A DNA stretch of 64,000 nucleotides from Bradyrhizobium sp. WSM1743. Its GTDB lineage: Bacteria; Pseudomonadota; Alphaproteobacteria; Rhizobiales; Xanthobacteraceae. The position numbers and the translations under genes are program-made. The notes under the pieces were generated by a model. The model saw nothing but the letters and a program-made list of their open reading frames with translations. It did not search any database and was not told the origin of the DNA. Positions 44,091-53,498 of the stretch are shown piece by piece. Numbering within the stretch: the stretch's first letter is position 1; each line of letters begins with the position of its first letter. The stretch is taken from the NCBI RefSeq assembly GCF_000473065.1, contig NZ_AXAZ01000001.1, forward strand, positions 186,001 to 250,000. Reading direction: 5' to 3'.

Positions 44091-45092
44091 ATGCGCAAGC
44101 TGCTTGCTGCGGTCGCTGCCGCGGCTGTTCTCCTGGCTCCCGCCATCGCCCAAGCCCAAAGTCCTGTTGTCATCAAGTTCAGCCACGTCGTCGCCAACGA
44201 CACCCCGAAGGGCAAGGGCGCGCTGAAGTTCAAGGAGCTCGCCGAGAAATACACCGACGGCAAGGTCAAGGTCGAAGTCTATCCGAACTCCACGCTCTAC
44301 AAGGACAAGGAGGAGATCGAGGCGCTGCAGCTCGGTTCGGTGCAGATGCTAGCGCCCTCGACCGCGAAATTCGCGCCGCTCGGCATCAAGGAGTTCGAGG
44401 CGCTCGACTTGCCCTGGCTGTTCAAGGATGACCAGACCTATGCCAACGCGATGAAAGGCACGGTCGGCAAGTGGCTGTTCCGGAAGCTCGAGGCCAAGGG
44501 CATCACCGGCCTCGCTTATTGGGACAACGGCTTCCACATGGTCTCCGCCAATCGCCCGCTGACGAAGCCGACCGATTTCCAGGGCCTCAAGTTCCGCATC
44601 TCGGGATCGAAGGTCGCTGATCAGTATTTCCGCCTGGTCGGCTCGATCCCGCAGATCATGGCGTTCTCGGAAGTTTACCAGGCCTTGCAGACCGGCGTGG
44701 TCGACGGCTGCGAGAACACCGCGTCCAACTACCTCACGCAGAAGTTCTACGAGGTGCAGAAGGACATCACCGTGTCCTATCACGCGCATCTGCAATACGC
44801 CGTGATCGTCAACTCGAAATTCTGGTCCGGCCTGCCGCCTGATATCCGTACTCAGCTCGACAAGGCAATGGCGGAGGCGACCGACTACACCAACTCGATC
44901 GCGCGCCAGGAGAACGAGGAGGCGCTGGCCGAGATCAAGAAGACCGGCAAGACCAATCTGCATTATCTCACCGACGCCGACCGCAAGGCCTGGCAGGAGG
45001 CGATGCAGCCGACTTATAAATGGGCCAAGGGGCGGGTCGGGCAGGAGGTGCTCGATCTCATCGCCAAGGAACTCGACGTCAAGATGAACTGA
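44091..45092 (+). CDS. TRAP transporter solute-binding protein (DctP family)
   Basis: 333 residues from ATG 44091 behind GGGAGGTACCTTC. MRKLLAAVAAAAVLLAPAIA is the signal peptide (AQA^QS). VIKFSHVVANDTPKGKGALK, AKGITGLAYWDNGFHMVSAN and PTDFQGLKFRISGSKVADQY are typical DctP blocks; the Arg of KFRISGS binds the carboxylate of the ligand. Captures a dicarboxylate or similar acid for the permease that follows 65 bases downstream. Confidence 0.92.
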   Translation: MRKLLAAVAAAAVLLAPAIAQAQSPVVIKFSHVVANDTPKGKGALKFKELAEKYTDGKVKVEVYPNSTLYKDKEEIEALQLGSVQMLAPSTAKFAPLGIKEFEALDLPWLFKDDQTYANAMKGTVGKWLFRKLEAKGITGLAYWDNGFHMVSANRPLTKPTDFQGLKFRISGSKVADQYFRLVGSIPQIMAFSEVYQALQTGVVDGCENTASNYLTQKFYEVQKDITVSYHAHLQYAVIVNSKFWSGLPPDIRTQLDKAMAEATDYTNSIARQENEEALAEIKKTGKTNLHYLTDADRKAWQEAMQPTYKWAKGRVGQEVLDLIAKELDVKMN

Positions 45093-45157
45093 CGGCTGCG
45101 GCCCAACAAGAACACTACCAACGGTCGGGGGTGATCGCTCCCGGCCGTTGCGCTTGA

Positions 45158-47215
45158 ATGATCCAATCCGGGGGGACCAAGTTGCTGCGCGTGCTGAATC
45201 GTTTTCTCGATCATCTCGAGGAGTGGCTGATCGCGACGATGATCGCGGCTGCGACGTCGCTCATCTTCGTCGCGGTGCTGCACCGCTATGGCGCCGGACT
45301 GTCGATCGACATCGCCAAATGGGCGGAGGCCCGCAACCTGGCCTTCCTCGCCGTCCCCGCGCGCGCGACGTTCGCCTGGCTTGCGGCGCTCGACCTGTCC
45401 TGGGCGCAGGAACTCTGCATCTACATGTTCATCTGGATGGCGAAGTTCGGCGCTGCCTACGGCGTGCGGACCGGCATCCATGTCGGCGTCGACGTCCTGG
45501 TCAACATCCTCCCCGGCGGGTCGCGCCGGCGCGTGATCACCTTCGGCCTTCTCTGCGGCGCGTTGTTCACCGCCATCGTCGCCTATTTCGGCGCCGCGTT
45601 CGTCAGCCAGATGTGGCAGACCGGCCAGCAGTCCAACGATCTCGAAGCGCCGATGTGGATGGTGTATCTCACGATTCCGCTCGGCTCCGGCTTGATGTGC
45701 TTCCGCTTCCTGCAGGTCGCCTGGTCGTTCTACCACACCGGCGAGCTGCCGCATCACGACATGGCCGGCGTCGAAGGCGTCGAGGTGGATCCGGTGCATC
45801 CGGCCCCGGTCACGCCCAGCCAGGTCGTTCGCGACGAGCGCAGCCCGCTCGGCTGGATCCTGATGCTGCTGCCGGTGCTGATCGTCGCCATATGCTTCGC
45901 GCATGCAGGCCACATCATCACGCTGCCACAGGGCATGCGCGTCCTCATCGTGTTCGCGCTTCTGCTCTCCTTGATGCTGACGGGCATGCCGATCTCGATC
46001 GCGCTGGGTCTCACCGTGCTCAGCTTCATGTTCACGCTGACCGACGTGCGAACGGAATCGGTGGCGCTGAAGCTGTTCACCGGCATCGAGAATTTCGAGA
46101 TCATGGCGATCCCGTTCTTCATCCTCGCCGGCAATTTCCTGACCCATGGCGGCGTCGCACGGCGGATGATCACCTTCGCGACCTCGCTGGTCGGCCATTG
46201 GTACGGCGGTCTCGCACTATCGGGCGTGGTTGCCTGCGCGCTGTTCGCCGCGATCTCCGGCTCCTCGCCGGCGACCGTGGTGGCGATCGGCTCGGTGATC
46301 CTGCCCGCGATGGTCGCGCAAGGCTTTCCGAAGCGGTTCGGCGCGGGCGTGATCACGACATCGGGCTCGCTCGGGATTCTCATCCCGCCGTCGATCCCGA
46401 TGGTTCTCTATGCCGTCTCGACCAACAGCTCGGTCGGCAAGCTGTTCATCGCCGGCATCGTGCCGGGATTCGTGCTGGCCTCGCTGCTCGGCGCCACGAC
46501 GTTCTACCGCGCCTGGCGCAACGACTATCCGCGGATGCCAAAGGCCACCTTCATCGAGCGTCTCGACGCGTTCCGCAAGTCGATCTGGGGCATCCTGCTG
46601 ATCGTGATCGTGATCGGCGGCATCTACAGCGGCCTGTTCACGCCGACCGAAGCTGCGGCCGTCAGCGCGGTCTACGCCTTCATCGTGGCCGTGTTCATCT
46701 ACAAGGATCTGAAGCTGCGCGACGTGCCGCGCGTGCTGCTGTCGTCGGCAAATCTCTCCGCGATGCTGCTCTACATCATCACCAACGCGGTGCTGTTCTC
46801 GTTCCTGATGACCTACGAGAACGTGCCGCAGGCGCTGGCGCAATGGATGATCGACCAGGGCCTGGGGTGGATCGGCTTCCTGCTCCTCGTCAACCTCCTG
46901 CTGCTGCTGGCGGGCAACGTGATGGAGCCGTCCTCGATCATCCTGATCATGGCCCCCATCCTGTTTCCGGTTGCGGTCAAGCTCGGCATCGATCCGGTTC
47001 ATTTCGGCATCCTGATGACGGTCAACATGGAGGTCGGCCTGTGCCATCCGCCCGTCGGCCTCAACCTCTACGTCGCCTCCGGCATCGCCAAGATGGGCAT
47101 CACCGAGCTCACGGTCGCGGTGTGGCCGTGGCTCCTGACCATGCTGGGATTCCTCGTGGTGGTGACGTATTGGCCGGGCCTGTCATTGTGGCTGCCGCGG
47201 CTGCTGGGGATGTAG
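45158..47215 (+). CDS. Fused TRAP transporter permease (DctQ-DctM in one chain)
   Basis: 685 residues. Residues 1-200 are the four-helix DctQ small subunit (WAQELCIYMFIWMAKFGAAY, GVRTGIHVGVDVLVNILPGG). A linker rich in Pro/Val follows, and from about 240 to 685 the DctM large subunit with about 12 helices (MAIPFFILAGNFLTHGGVAR, GSSPATVVAIGSVILPAMVA, TSGSLGILIPPSIPMVLYAV). Takes up the ligand with sodium or protons. QM fusions occur in several proteobacteria. Operon with the binding protein. Confidence 0.9.
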   Translation: MIQSGGTKLLRVLNRFLDHLEEWLIATMIAAATSLIFVAVLHRYGAGLSIDIAKWAEARNLAFLAVPARATFAWLAALDLSWAQELCIYMFIWMAKFGAAYGVRTGIHVGVDVLVNILPGGSRRRVITFGLLCGALFTAIVAYFGAAFVSQMWQTGQQSNDLEAPMWMVYLTIPLGSGLMCFRFLQVAWSFYHTGELPHHDMAGVEGVEVDPVHPAPVTPSQVVRDERSPLGWILMLLPVLIVAICFAHAGHIITLPQGMRVLIVFALLLSLMLTGMPISIALGLTVLSFMFTLTDVRTESVALKLFTGIENFEIMAIPFFILAGNFLTHGGVARRMITFATSLVGHWYGGLALSGVVACALFAAISGSSPATVVAIGSVILPAMVAQGFPKRFGAGVITTSGSLGILIPPSIPMVLYAVSTNSSVGKLFIAGIVPGFVLASLLGATTFYRAWRNDYPRMPKATFIERLDAFRKSIWGILLIVIVIGGIYSGLFTPTEAAAVSAVYAFIVAVFIYKDLKLRDVPRVLLSSANLSAMLLYIITNAVLFSFLMTYENVPQALAQWMIDQGLGWIGFLLLVNLLLLLAGNVMEPSSIILIMAPILFPVAVKLGIDPVHFGILMTVNMEVGLCHPPVGLNLYVASGIAKMGITELTVAVWPWLLTMLGFLVVVTYWPGLSLWLPRLLGM

Positions 47216-47419
47216 CGGCGCGAGTTGCACGAGCAGTGGCGCGACTCATACCCTCCCCTGGAAGGGTCCGGGACGCGCGTAGCTCGCCCGTAGGTCGACT
47301 CACATTGGCCCGATGCGGCTCGCCGAGCTGATGGGCCTAATGGACGAATTCCCGCGCATAGCGCGCGGTGGTGGTGTAGGGCGGTGCGTCTCGTTCTTTC
47401 ATCGCTCTCCGCACACTCG

Positions 47420-47525
47420 CTGTCATCGCCCGGCTTGACCGGGCGATCCAGTATTCCAGAGACCGCAGTGCTTGAGCCGAGAAGCCGCGGAGTACTGGAT
47501 GCCCCGGTCGAGCCGGGGCATGACA
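47420..47525. repeat. Dispersed palindromic repeat, family E
   Basis: TGTCATCGCCCGGCTTGACC and GGTCGAGCCGGGGCATGACA are inverted arms, with CCAGTATTCC and AGTACTGG as inner arms. Parts of this type also occur at 2583-2775. The remainder of 47216-47550 holds no supported gene. Confidence 0.7.
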
Positions 47526-47550
47526 GTGTGCCATGAGGAGAGAGCAGCCC

Positions 47551-48621
47551 TTACTCCGCGCTGCTCACCAGCTTGATCCGCGGCGCCTGTGCCTCGGTCA
47601 GGCTGCGATAGGCCGCGAGATAGTCCAGCGCCATGCGCCGTGCCGTGAAGCGCGTCTCGAACTGCTTGCGGATCGCGGCGCGGTCGAGTTGCGGAAGGCG
47701 GTTCACCACCCCCGCGGCACTGATGACATCCTCGACGATGAAGCCGGTAAGGGCCTCGTCGATGATCTCCGGCACCGAGCCGCGGTTGAAGGCGACCACC
47801 GGCGTTCCGCACGCCATGGCCTCGATCATGACGAGGCCGAACGGCTCCGGCCAGTCGATCGGCAGCAACAGGCCGAGCGCGCCGCTCAGGAAATCCGACT
47901 TCTCGTGATCGCTGATCTCGCCGATGAACTCCACCAGGGGATTGTTCTCGATCATCGGCCGGATCAATTCGTCGTAATAATCCTGGTCGGCGCGATCGAC
48001 CTTGGCCGCGATCTTCAGCGGAATGCCGCAATGGGTTGCGATCTTGATGGCGCGGTCGACGCCCTTTTCCGGCGCGATGCGGCCGAGCACGGCGAGATAT
48101 TCCTGTTTTGCCGGCTTCGGCGTCAGCAGATTCTCCGGCAGGCCGTGGTGGATTGTCGTCACCCAGTTCGCCTGCGGCACTGGCCGCCGCTGCGCGTTGG
48201 AGATCGAAATGACGGGCATCTTGGAGAAGGTGTTGAAGACCGGCTGATGCTCCGGCAGATCGAGCCGGCCGTGCAGCGTGGTCACGAATGGCGTCGGCTG
48301 CCGATGGAATAGCGACCACGGATAGTAGTCGAGATGGAAGTGGAGGAAGTCGAACTCCTCGTCGTCACATTTTTGCCGCACCCGCTCCAGCAGCACCATG
48401 TGCAGCGCATTGGGATCGCGCACGGAACCGTCGAGACGGAGCGCCTTCGGCCACAACGCATCCAGCTTGCCTGACGTCTGCGAGTCGCCGCTGGCGAACA
48501 ACGTCACGTCGTGTCCAAGGGCCACCAGCTCTTCCGTCAACCAATGCACCACCCGCTCGGTGCCGCCATACAGCTTGGGTGGAACAGCCTCCGTCAACGG
48601 AGCTACCTGCGCGATGCGCAT
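47551..48621 (-). CDS. Glycosyltransferase family 4 protein
   Basis: 356 residues, GT-B fold. MRIAQVAPLTEAVPPKLYGG is the N-terminal Rossmann start; AVLGRIAPEKGVDRAIKIAT is the hinge, and PEPFGLVMIEAMACGTPVVA with the conserved E-x7-E motif binds the nucleotide sugar. Start follows GGAGATGGTGAG. By family it adds a sugar to a glycan or lipid acceptor; acceptor unknown. Its neighbours (debranching-type glucosidase) suggest carbohydrate or stress metabolism. Confidence 0.87.
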   Translation of the reverse strand: MRIAQVAPLTEAVPPKLYGGTERVVHWLTEELVALGHDVTLFASGDSQTSGKLDALWPKALRLDGSVRDPNALHMVLLERVRQKCDDEEFDFLHFHLDYYPWSLFHRQPTPFVTTLHGRLDLPEHQPVFNTFSKMPVISISNAQRRPVPQANWVTTIHHGLPENLLTPKPAKQEYLAVLGRIAPEKGVDRAIKIATHCGIPLKIAAKVDRADQDYYDELIRPMIENNPLVEFIGEISDHEKSDFLSGALGLLLPIDWPEPFGLVMIEAMACGTPVVAFNRGSVPEIIDEALTGFIVEDVISAAGVVNRLPQLDRAAIRKQFETRFTARRMALDYLAAYRSLTEAQAPRIKLVSSAE

Positions 48622-48896
48622 CTCACCATCTCCTCTGCGATCATGAATGTTGAAACCCCCGCCTGTACGGCACCGGCAAATGCCAGACGAGGGAACGTTC
48701 CCGCACCTGCGAAGTTCCTTCCCCCAAACGTTACATATTCGACACGTGGGGAGATCGTCGCGATGCTGCCACTACATCTTCGCAGATCGTCCGCATCCGC
48801 ATGTCGTGATGAGCTTGCCCGGGAACCGAGGCGAAGTGGTCGATGTTCACTCGACCAGTAACGAAACGAAAATCAGCATAACGGGGCGACAGCCAT

Positions 48897-50660
48897 ATGG
48901 ATCAGCTTTCTGGATACGCGCGCAGGCCATTTGCCTTTGTCTTGCGCTACCTCCGGCGTCGTCTCGCGTCGCATTTGGTGATCCTGACCGCGGTCGTGGC
49001 GGCCGTTGCCTGCTCCGTGGGCACCCAGTATGGCGTCAAGTCCCTGGTCGACAGCCTGGCGGCCGGACCATCACATGGTGGCAGCGTATGGCTGGCATTC
49101 ATTTTACTCATGTCGCTGATCACGGCCGACAACTTCCTGTGGCGGATCGCGAGCTGGACGGCGAGCTTCACCTTCGTTCGTGTCACAGGTGATTTACGCC
49201 GTGACATATTTCGTCATCTCACCGGACATGCGCCGAGCTACTTCTCGGACCGGATGCCCGGCATGCTGACGAGCCGCATCACGGCGACGTCGAACGCGGT
49301 GTTCACCGTCGAAAACATGTTTGTTTGGAACGTGTTGCCGCCCTGCATAGCCACAATTGCGGCAATTGCCCTGATTGGAACCGTCAGCCCCTACATGGCC
49401 CTCGGGCTGATCGTGATCGCCGGCGGCATGGTCATTGCGATGTTTCGTCTGGCAGCCGCCGGCAAGCCGCTGCATGACGATTTCGCCGATAAGGCCGCGG
49501 TGGTCGACGGCGAAATGATCGACGTCATCAGCAACATGCCGCTGGTGCGCGCCTTCTGCGGCATCAGCCACGAGCATGAGCGGTTCGATGCGACGGTGAA
49601 CCAGGAACTGACCGCGCGAAGCCGCAGCCTGCGTTATTTGGAGAAGCTGCGGCTGTTGCATGCCGCTATAACCGTGCTTTTGACGATCGCGTTGATGGCC
49701 TGGGCGATCTCGCTCTGGCAGAAGGGCGAAGCGACGACCGGCGACGTCGTATTGGTCTGTACGCTTGGCATCTCCATCCTGAGCGCCACGCGCGATCTAG
49801 CGGTGGCGCTGGTCGACGTCACCCAGCATGTCGCGCGGCTGACGGAGGCGATCGCCACGCTGCTGGTGCCGCACGAGCTTCGCGATCACCCCGAGGCCGA
49901 GCCGCTGGTGAAGAGCGGCGCCGCGATCGCATACAGCAACGTCACCTTCGGCTATCCCGGCGGCGAGAAGATTTTCGAGCGGTTCAGCCTGCGCCTGCAG
50001 CCCGGCCAGCGTGTCGGACTGGTCGGGCAGTCCGGCGGCGGCAAATCGACGCTGTTCACGCTGCTCCAGCGCTTCTACGACGTCGACGATGGCAATATCA
50101 CCATCGACGGCCAGGATATCTCGAAGGTGACGCAGCTGAGCCTGCGCGAGGCGATTTCCGTCGTGCCGCAGGATATTTCCTTGTTTCATCGCTCCATTCG
50201 CGAGAACATCCGCTATGGCCGGCCGAACGCGACCGACGACGAGGTGCTGCGCGCAGCGATCGCAGCGCGCTGCGACTTCGTCGAGAGCCTGCCTGATGGC
50301 CTCGACACCATGGTCGGCGACCGCGGCGTCAAGATGTCCGGCGGGCAGCGCCAGCGCATCGCCATCGCGCGCGCCTTCCTGAAGGATGCGCCGATCCTGC
50401 TGCTGGACGAGGCGACTGCCGCGCTCGACAGCGAATCCGAGGAGGCGATCCGCGAGGCGCTGTCGCGCCTGATGCGCGGCCGCACCGTGATCGCGATCGC
50501 GCATCGACTTGCGACGCTGCGCAATTTCGACCGCGTGGTGGTGCTCAGGAGTGGTAAGATCATCGAGGACGGCTCGCCCGAACGTCTGATGCAGAGCCAT
50601 GGGCCGTATCGCGAGCTGGTCACGCAGGAAATGAGTCGGCTCGCGCAAGCTGCCGCGTAA
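48897..50660 (+). CDS. ABC exporter, fused permease-ATPase
   Basis: 587 residues: six membrane helices (about 20-310) with the type-I exporter fold, then an ATPase. Walker A is GLVGQSGGGKSTLFTLLQRF near 375, the signature KMSGGQRQRIAIARAFLK near 480, Walker B PILLLDEATAALDSES, and the H-loop IAIAHRLATL. Works as a homodimer. Substrate (lipid, peptide or glycan) not evident. Ribosome site AGCC-rich, weak. Next gene 58 bases downstream, same strand. Confidence 0.9.
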   Translation: MDQLSGYARRPFAFVLRYLRRRLASHLVILTAVVAAVACSVGTQYGVKSLVDSLAAGPSHGGSVWLAFILLMSLITADNFLWRIASWTASFTFVRVTGDLRRDIFRHLTGHAPSYFSDRMPGMLTSRITATSNAVFTVENMFVWNVLPPCIATIAAIALIGTVSPYMALGLIVIAGGMVIAMFRLAAAGKPLHDDFADKAAVVDGEMIDVISNMPLVRAFCGISHEHERFDATVNQELTARSRSLRYLEKLRLLHAAITVLLTIALMAWAISLWQKGEATTGDVVLVCTLGISILSATRDLAVALVDVTQHVARLTEAIATLLVPHELRDHPEAEPLVKSGAAIAYSNVTFGYPGGEKIFERFSLRLQPGQRVGLVGQSGGGKSTLFTLLQRFYDVDDGNITIDGQDISKVTQLSLREAISVVPQDISLFHRSIRENIRYGRPNATDDEVLRAAIAARCDFVESLPDGLDTMVGDRGVKMSGGQRQRIAIARAFLKDAPILLLDEATAALDSESEEAIREALSRLMRGRTVIAIAHRLATLRNFDRVVVLRSGKIIEDGSPERLMQSHGPYRELVTQEMSRLAQAAA

Positions 50661-50718
50661 ACCAACAGTCGCGTTCTCGAGTCGGTTGCGTTTCGAAACA
50701 AGCGCAGGGGATCAGCTC

Positions 50719-52923
50719 ATGTCGGCCGAAGCCGTAACCCAATTCGCCTCCGTGACGCGGACCTCGGAGCAGGTCGCGGAACAATCTTTCTACATCCCGA
50801 TGACCGGGCCGTCGGCGCGTCCGCGGCGTTCACTGAAGCACGACGACACTTTCATCGTGCTCGACAGCCATGGCGACATCGGCGCGTCCGCCGGTGGGCC
50901 GGATGGCCTGTTCCATCACGATACGCGCTACCTCGCGCGGCTCGAGCTCGTGCTGGATGATCTCCAGCCACTGCTGCTCGGCTCGAACCTGCGCGACGAC
51001 AATTCGGCGTTGACCGTCGACCTCACCAATCCGGACATCTACCGGCAGGGCAGCCTGGTTCTGCAGAAGGACCTGCTGCATATCGTGCGAACGATCTTCC
51101 TGTGGCGCGGCACGGCCTATCAGCGCATCGGCGTGCAGAACCATGGCGACCAGCGCACCAGCTTCGACCTGACGCTGCTGTTCGGCAATGACTTCGCCGA
51201 TCTGTTCGAGGTCCGCGGCGAGCGGCGACCGCGCCGCGGCGTCGGAACCAGCCGGCTGCTCGGGCCGACCGACGTCCTGTTCGACTATCGCGGCCTGGAC
51301 GACGCCGAGCGGACTACCGGACTGCATTTCGATCCGCGTCCGACGCGACTCTCGGTCAACGCCGCGACCTGGGAGCTCGACCTGGAGCCGCACCAAGCCA
51401 AATCGCTGTTCGTGGCCGTATCCTGCAACCGGCCGGCGACGGAAAAGCCGGTACGGTTCTTCCCGGGTCTGCTGGCGCACCGCCGCGAGATGCGGCAGTC
51501 GACCATGGGCGCGGCCAGCATCGAGACCTCCAACAACATCTTCAACGAGGTGCTGTGCCAGGCCATGGCCGACCTCAACATGCTGATGACCGAGACCCCG
51601 CAGGGGCGGTACCCCTATGCAGGCATTCCCTGGTACTCGACGACGTTCGGGCGCGACGGCCTCATCACCGCGCTTCAGATGCTCTGGGTCGATCCGCGCA
51701 TCGCCAAGGGCGTCTTGCGCCGGCTCGCGCATTTCCAGGCCACAGCGATCGATCCGTTCGCGGACGCCGCGCCCGGCAAGATCCTACATGAGATGCGCGG
51801 CGGCGAGATGGCCGCGCTCGGGGAGGTGCCGTTCGCGCACTATTACGGCAGCGTCGATTCGACCGCGCTGTTCGTGCTGCTCGCAGGGAGCTATTTTGAG
51901 CGCACCGGCGACGAGGCCACGTTGATCGAGCTGTGGCCGGCGATCGAGGCGGGTCTGGCCTGGATCGACGGTCCCGGCGATCCCGACCAGGACGGCTTCG
52001 TCGAATACCAGCGTGCGACCGAGAAGGGGCTCGCCAACCAGGGCTGGAAGGATTCCTACGACGCGATCTTCCATGCCGACGGCCAGCTTGCAGAGGGCAA
52101 TATCGCGCTCGCGGAAGTCCAGGGCTACGTCTTTGCCGCCAAGCAGCTCGCCGCGCGTTGCGCGCTGCGGCTCGGCAAGCCGGACCGCGTGCGCGAGCTC
52201 GAGAGCGAAGCCAGGGCGCTCGCCGAGCGTTTCGAGAAGGCGTTCTGGTGCGAGGAACTCGGCACCTATGCGCTGGCGCTCGACGGCAAGAAGCAGCCCT
52301 GCAAGGTCAGGACCTCGAACGCCGGGCAGGTCCTGTTCAGCGGCATGATCCACGAGGACCGCGCGCGCCTCGTCGCTGCCGATCTGATGCGGCCGCATTT
52401 CTTCTCGGGCTGGGGCATCCGCACCGTCGCGCAAGGCGAGGTGCGCTACAATCCGATGTCCTATCATGACGGGTCGGTCTGGCCGCACGACAATGCGCTG
52501 ATCGCGCTCGGGCTCGCGCGCTACGGCCTCAAGCATTCGGTGGCGCATGTCTTCAAGGGGCTGTTCGATGCTGCGACCTATATGGATCTGCGCCGGCTGC
52601 CCGAATTGTTCTGCGGCTTCCGGCGCGAGAAGCGGCGCGGCCCGACGCTCTATCCGGTCGCCTGCGCGCCGCAGGCCTGGGCCAGCGCGACGCCGTTCAC
52701 GCTACTGGAGGCGGCGCTCGGCCTCGAGTTCGACGTGGCGCGCGGCGAGATTCGCCTGCGCAATCCGCATCTGCCGGCGTTCCTCAACGAGGTGATCCTG
52801 CGCGATCTGCGCCTGCGCGAGTCCAGCGTGGATCTTCGCGTCAGCCGCCACGGCGACGACGTGGCACTGGAGGTGATGCGTACACGCGGCCAGATCCAGG
52901 TTTCGATCGTGCTGGCGCGCTAG
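50719..52923 (+). CDS. Amylo-alpha-1,6-glucosidase-like (glycogen debranching) protein
   Basis: 734 residues. The N-terminal domain (FIVLDSHGDIGASAGGPDGL, FHHDTRYLARLELVLDDLQP) is of the GDE_N_bis type, and the C-terminal (alpha/alpha)6 barrel carries AGIPWYSTTFGRDGLITALQ, EGNIALAEVQGYVFAAKQLA and NPMSYHDGSVWPHDNALIAL, conserved in GH63/amylo-alpha-1,6-glucosidases. Acts on branched glucans or trehalose-related sugars in the cytoplasm. Start ATG 50719 follows AGGGGATCAGCTC. Probably transcribed with the ABC exporter. Confidence 0.85.
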   Translation: MSAEAVTQFASVTRTSEQVAEQSFYIPMTGPSARPRRSLKHDDTFIVLDSHGDIGASAGGPDGLFHHDTRYLARLELVLDDLQPLLLGSNLRDDNSALTVDLTNPDIYRQGSLVLQKDLLHIVRTIFLWRGTAYQRIGVQNHGDQRTSFDLTLLFGNDFADLFEVRGERRPRRGVGTSRLLGPTDVLFDYRGLDDAERTTGLHFDPRPTRLSVNAATWELDLEPHQAKSLFVAVSCNRPATEKPVRFFPGLLAHRREMRQSTMGAASIETSNNIFNEVLCQAMADLNMLMTETPQGRYPYAGIPWYSTTFGRDGLITALQMLWVDPRIAKGVLRRLAHFQATAIDPFADAAPGKILHEMRGGEMAALGEVPFAHYYGSVDSTALFVLLAGSYFERTGDEATLIELWPAIEAGLAWIDGPGDPDQDGFVEYQRATEKGLANQGWKDSYDAIFHADGQLAEGNIALAEVQGYVFAAKQLAARCALRLGKPDRVRELESEARALAERFEKAFWCEELGTYALALDGKKQPCKVRTSNAGQVLFSGMIHEDRARLVAADLMRPHFFSGWGIRTVAQGEVRYNPMSYHDGSVWPHDNALIALGLARYGLKHSVAHVFKGLFDAATYMDLRRLPELFCGFRREKRRGPTLYPVACAPQAWASATPFTLLEAALGLEFDVARGEIRLRNPHLPAFLNEVILRDLRLRESSVDLRVSRHGDDVALEVMRTRGQIQVSIVLAR

Positions 52924-52941
52924 CGGTGCGAGGAGGAGTTC

Positions 52942-53475
52942 ATGCGTACCACCGGATGGTTGGTCCCGAGCGTGGCGATCGTCGCGGGGTTGACGGTCGC
53001 CGTATCGCGCGCGGCGGAGGAGCCGCCCGCGGCGCCACCTACACCCCCGAGTGAAGCAAACGCACCGGCAACGGTGCAACCGCCGGCTTCCACTGTGCCC
53101 GTCACTCCCAAGGACGCCGCGCCGCCGCCCTCGGTGACCATCATCGGCGCGAGCGAGGCCCATGGCGTGCTCGGCCGCGACGTCCGCAGCGCCGCCGGCG
53201 AGGACATGGGCCGTATCGTCGACGTCATCGTCGATCGTACCGGTCATGTCCGCGCCGCGGCGATTGATTTCGGTGGCTTCCTCGGCGTCGGCAGCCGCAA
53301 GATCGTGGTGGACTGGAACGCGCTGCGCTTCGGCAAGATCGCCAACAAAAAGGACAGCATCACGTTGGAATTGACCAAGGCGCAGGTCGCGGCCGCGCCG
53401 GAATACAAGGAAGATACGCCGATCGTCGTGCTCGGCGCGTCCGGCAGCCTTCAGCCGCTGCAAGCGATCCAGTGA
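52942..53475 (+). CDS. Exported PRC-barrel protein
   Basis: 177 residues. Signal peptide (LVPSVAIVAGLTVAVSRA), then a Pro/Ala-rich linker (EPPAAPPTPPSEANAPATVQ) and a PRC-barrel domain (HGVLGRDVRSAAGEDMGRIV, DVIVDRTGHVRAAAIDFGGF, SRKIVVDWNALRFGK). Such proteins sit in the periplasm or on the membrane surface and bind other factors. Ribosome site GAGGAGGAG. Follows the glucosidase by 18 bases. Confidence 0.82.
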   Translation: MRTTGWLVPSVAIVAGLTVAVSRAAEEPPAAPPTPPSEANAPATVQPPASTVPVTPKDAAPPPSVTIIGASEAHGVLGRDVRSAAGEDMGRIVDVIVDRTGHVRAAAIDFGGFLGVGSRKIVVDWNALRFGKIANKKDSITLELTKAQVAAAPEYKEDTPIVVLGASGSLQPLQAIQ

Positions 53476-53498
53476 GGTGCAGGGAGGGCTGACCGCCC

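Noticed and set aside
45158..47215. DctQM fusion as a novelty
   Set aside because: Fused TRAP permeases are a known arrangement.
45148..47331. 727-codon plus-strand open frame overlapping the TRAP permease
   Set aside because: The frame offset by one (45158-47215) has all the TRAP motifs and hydrophobic helices; the longer frame is rich in Arg and His.
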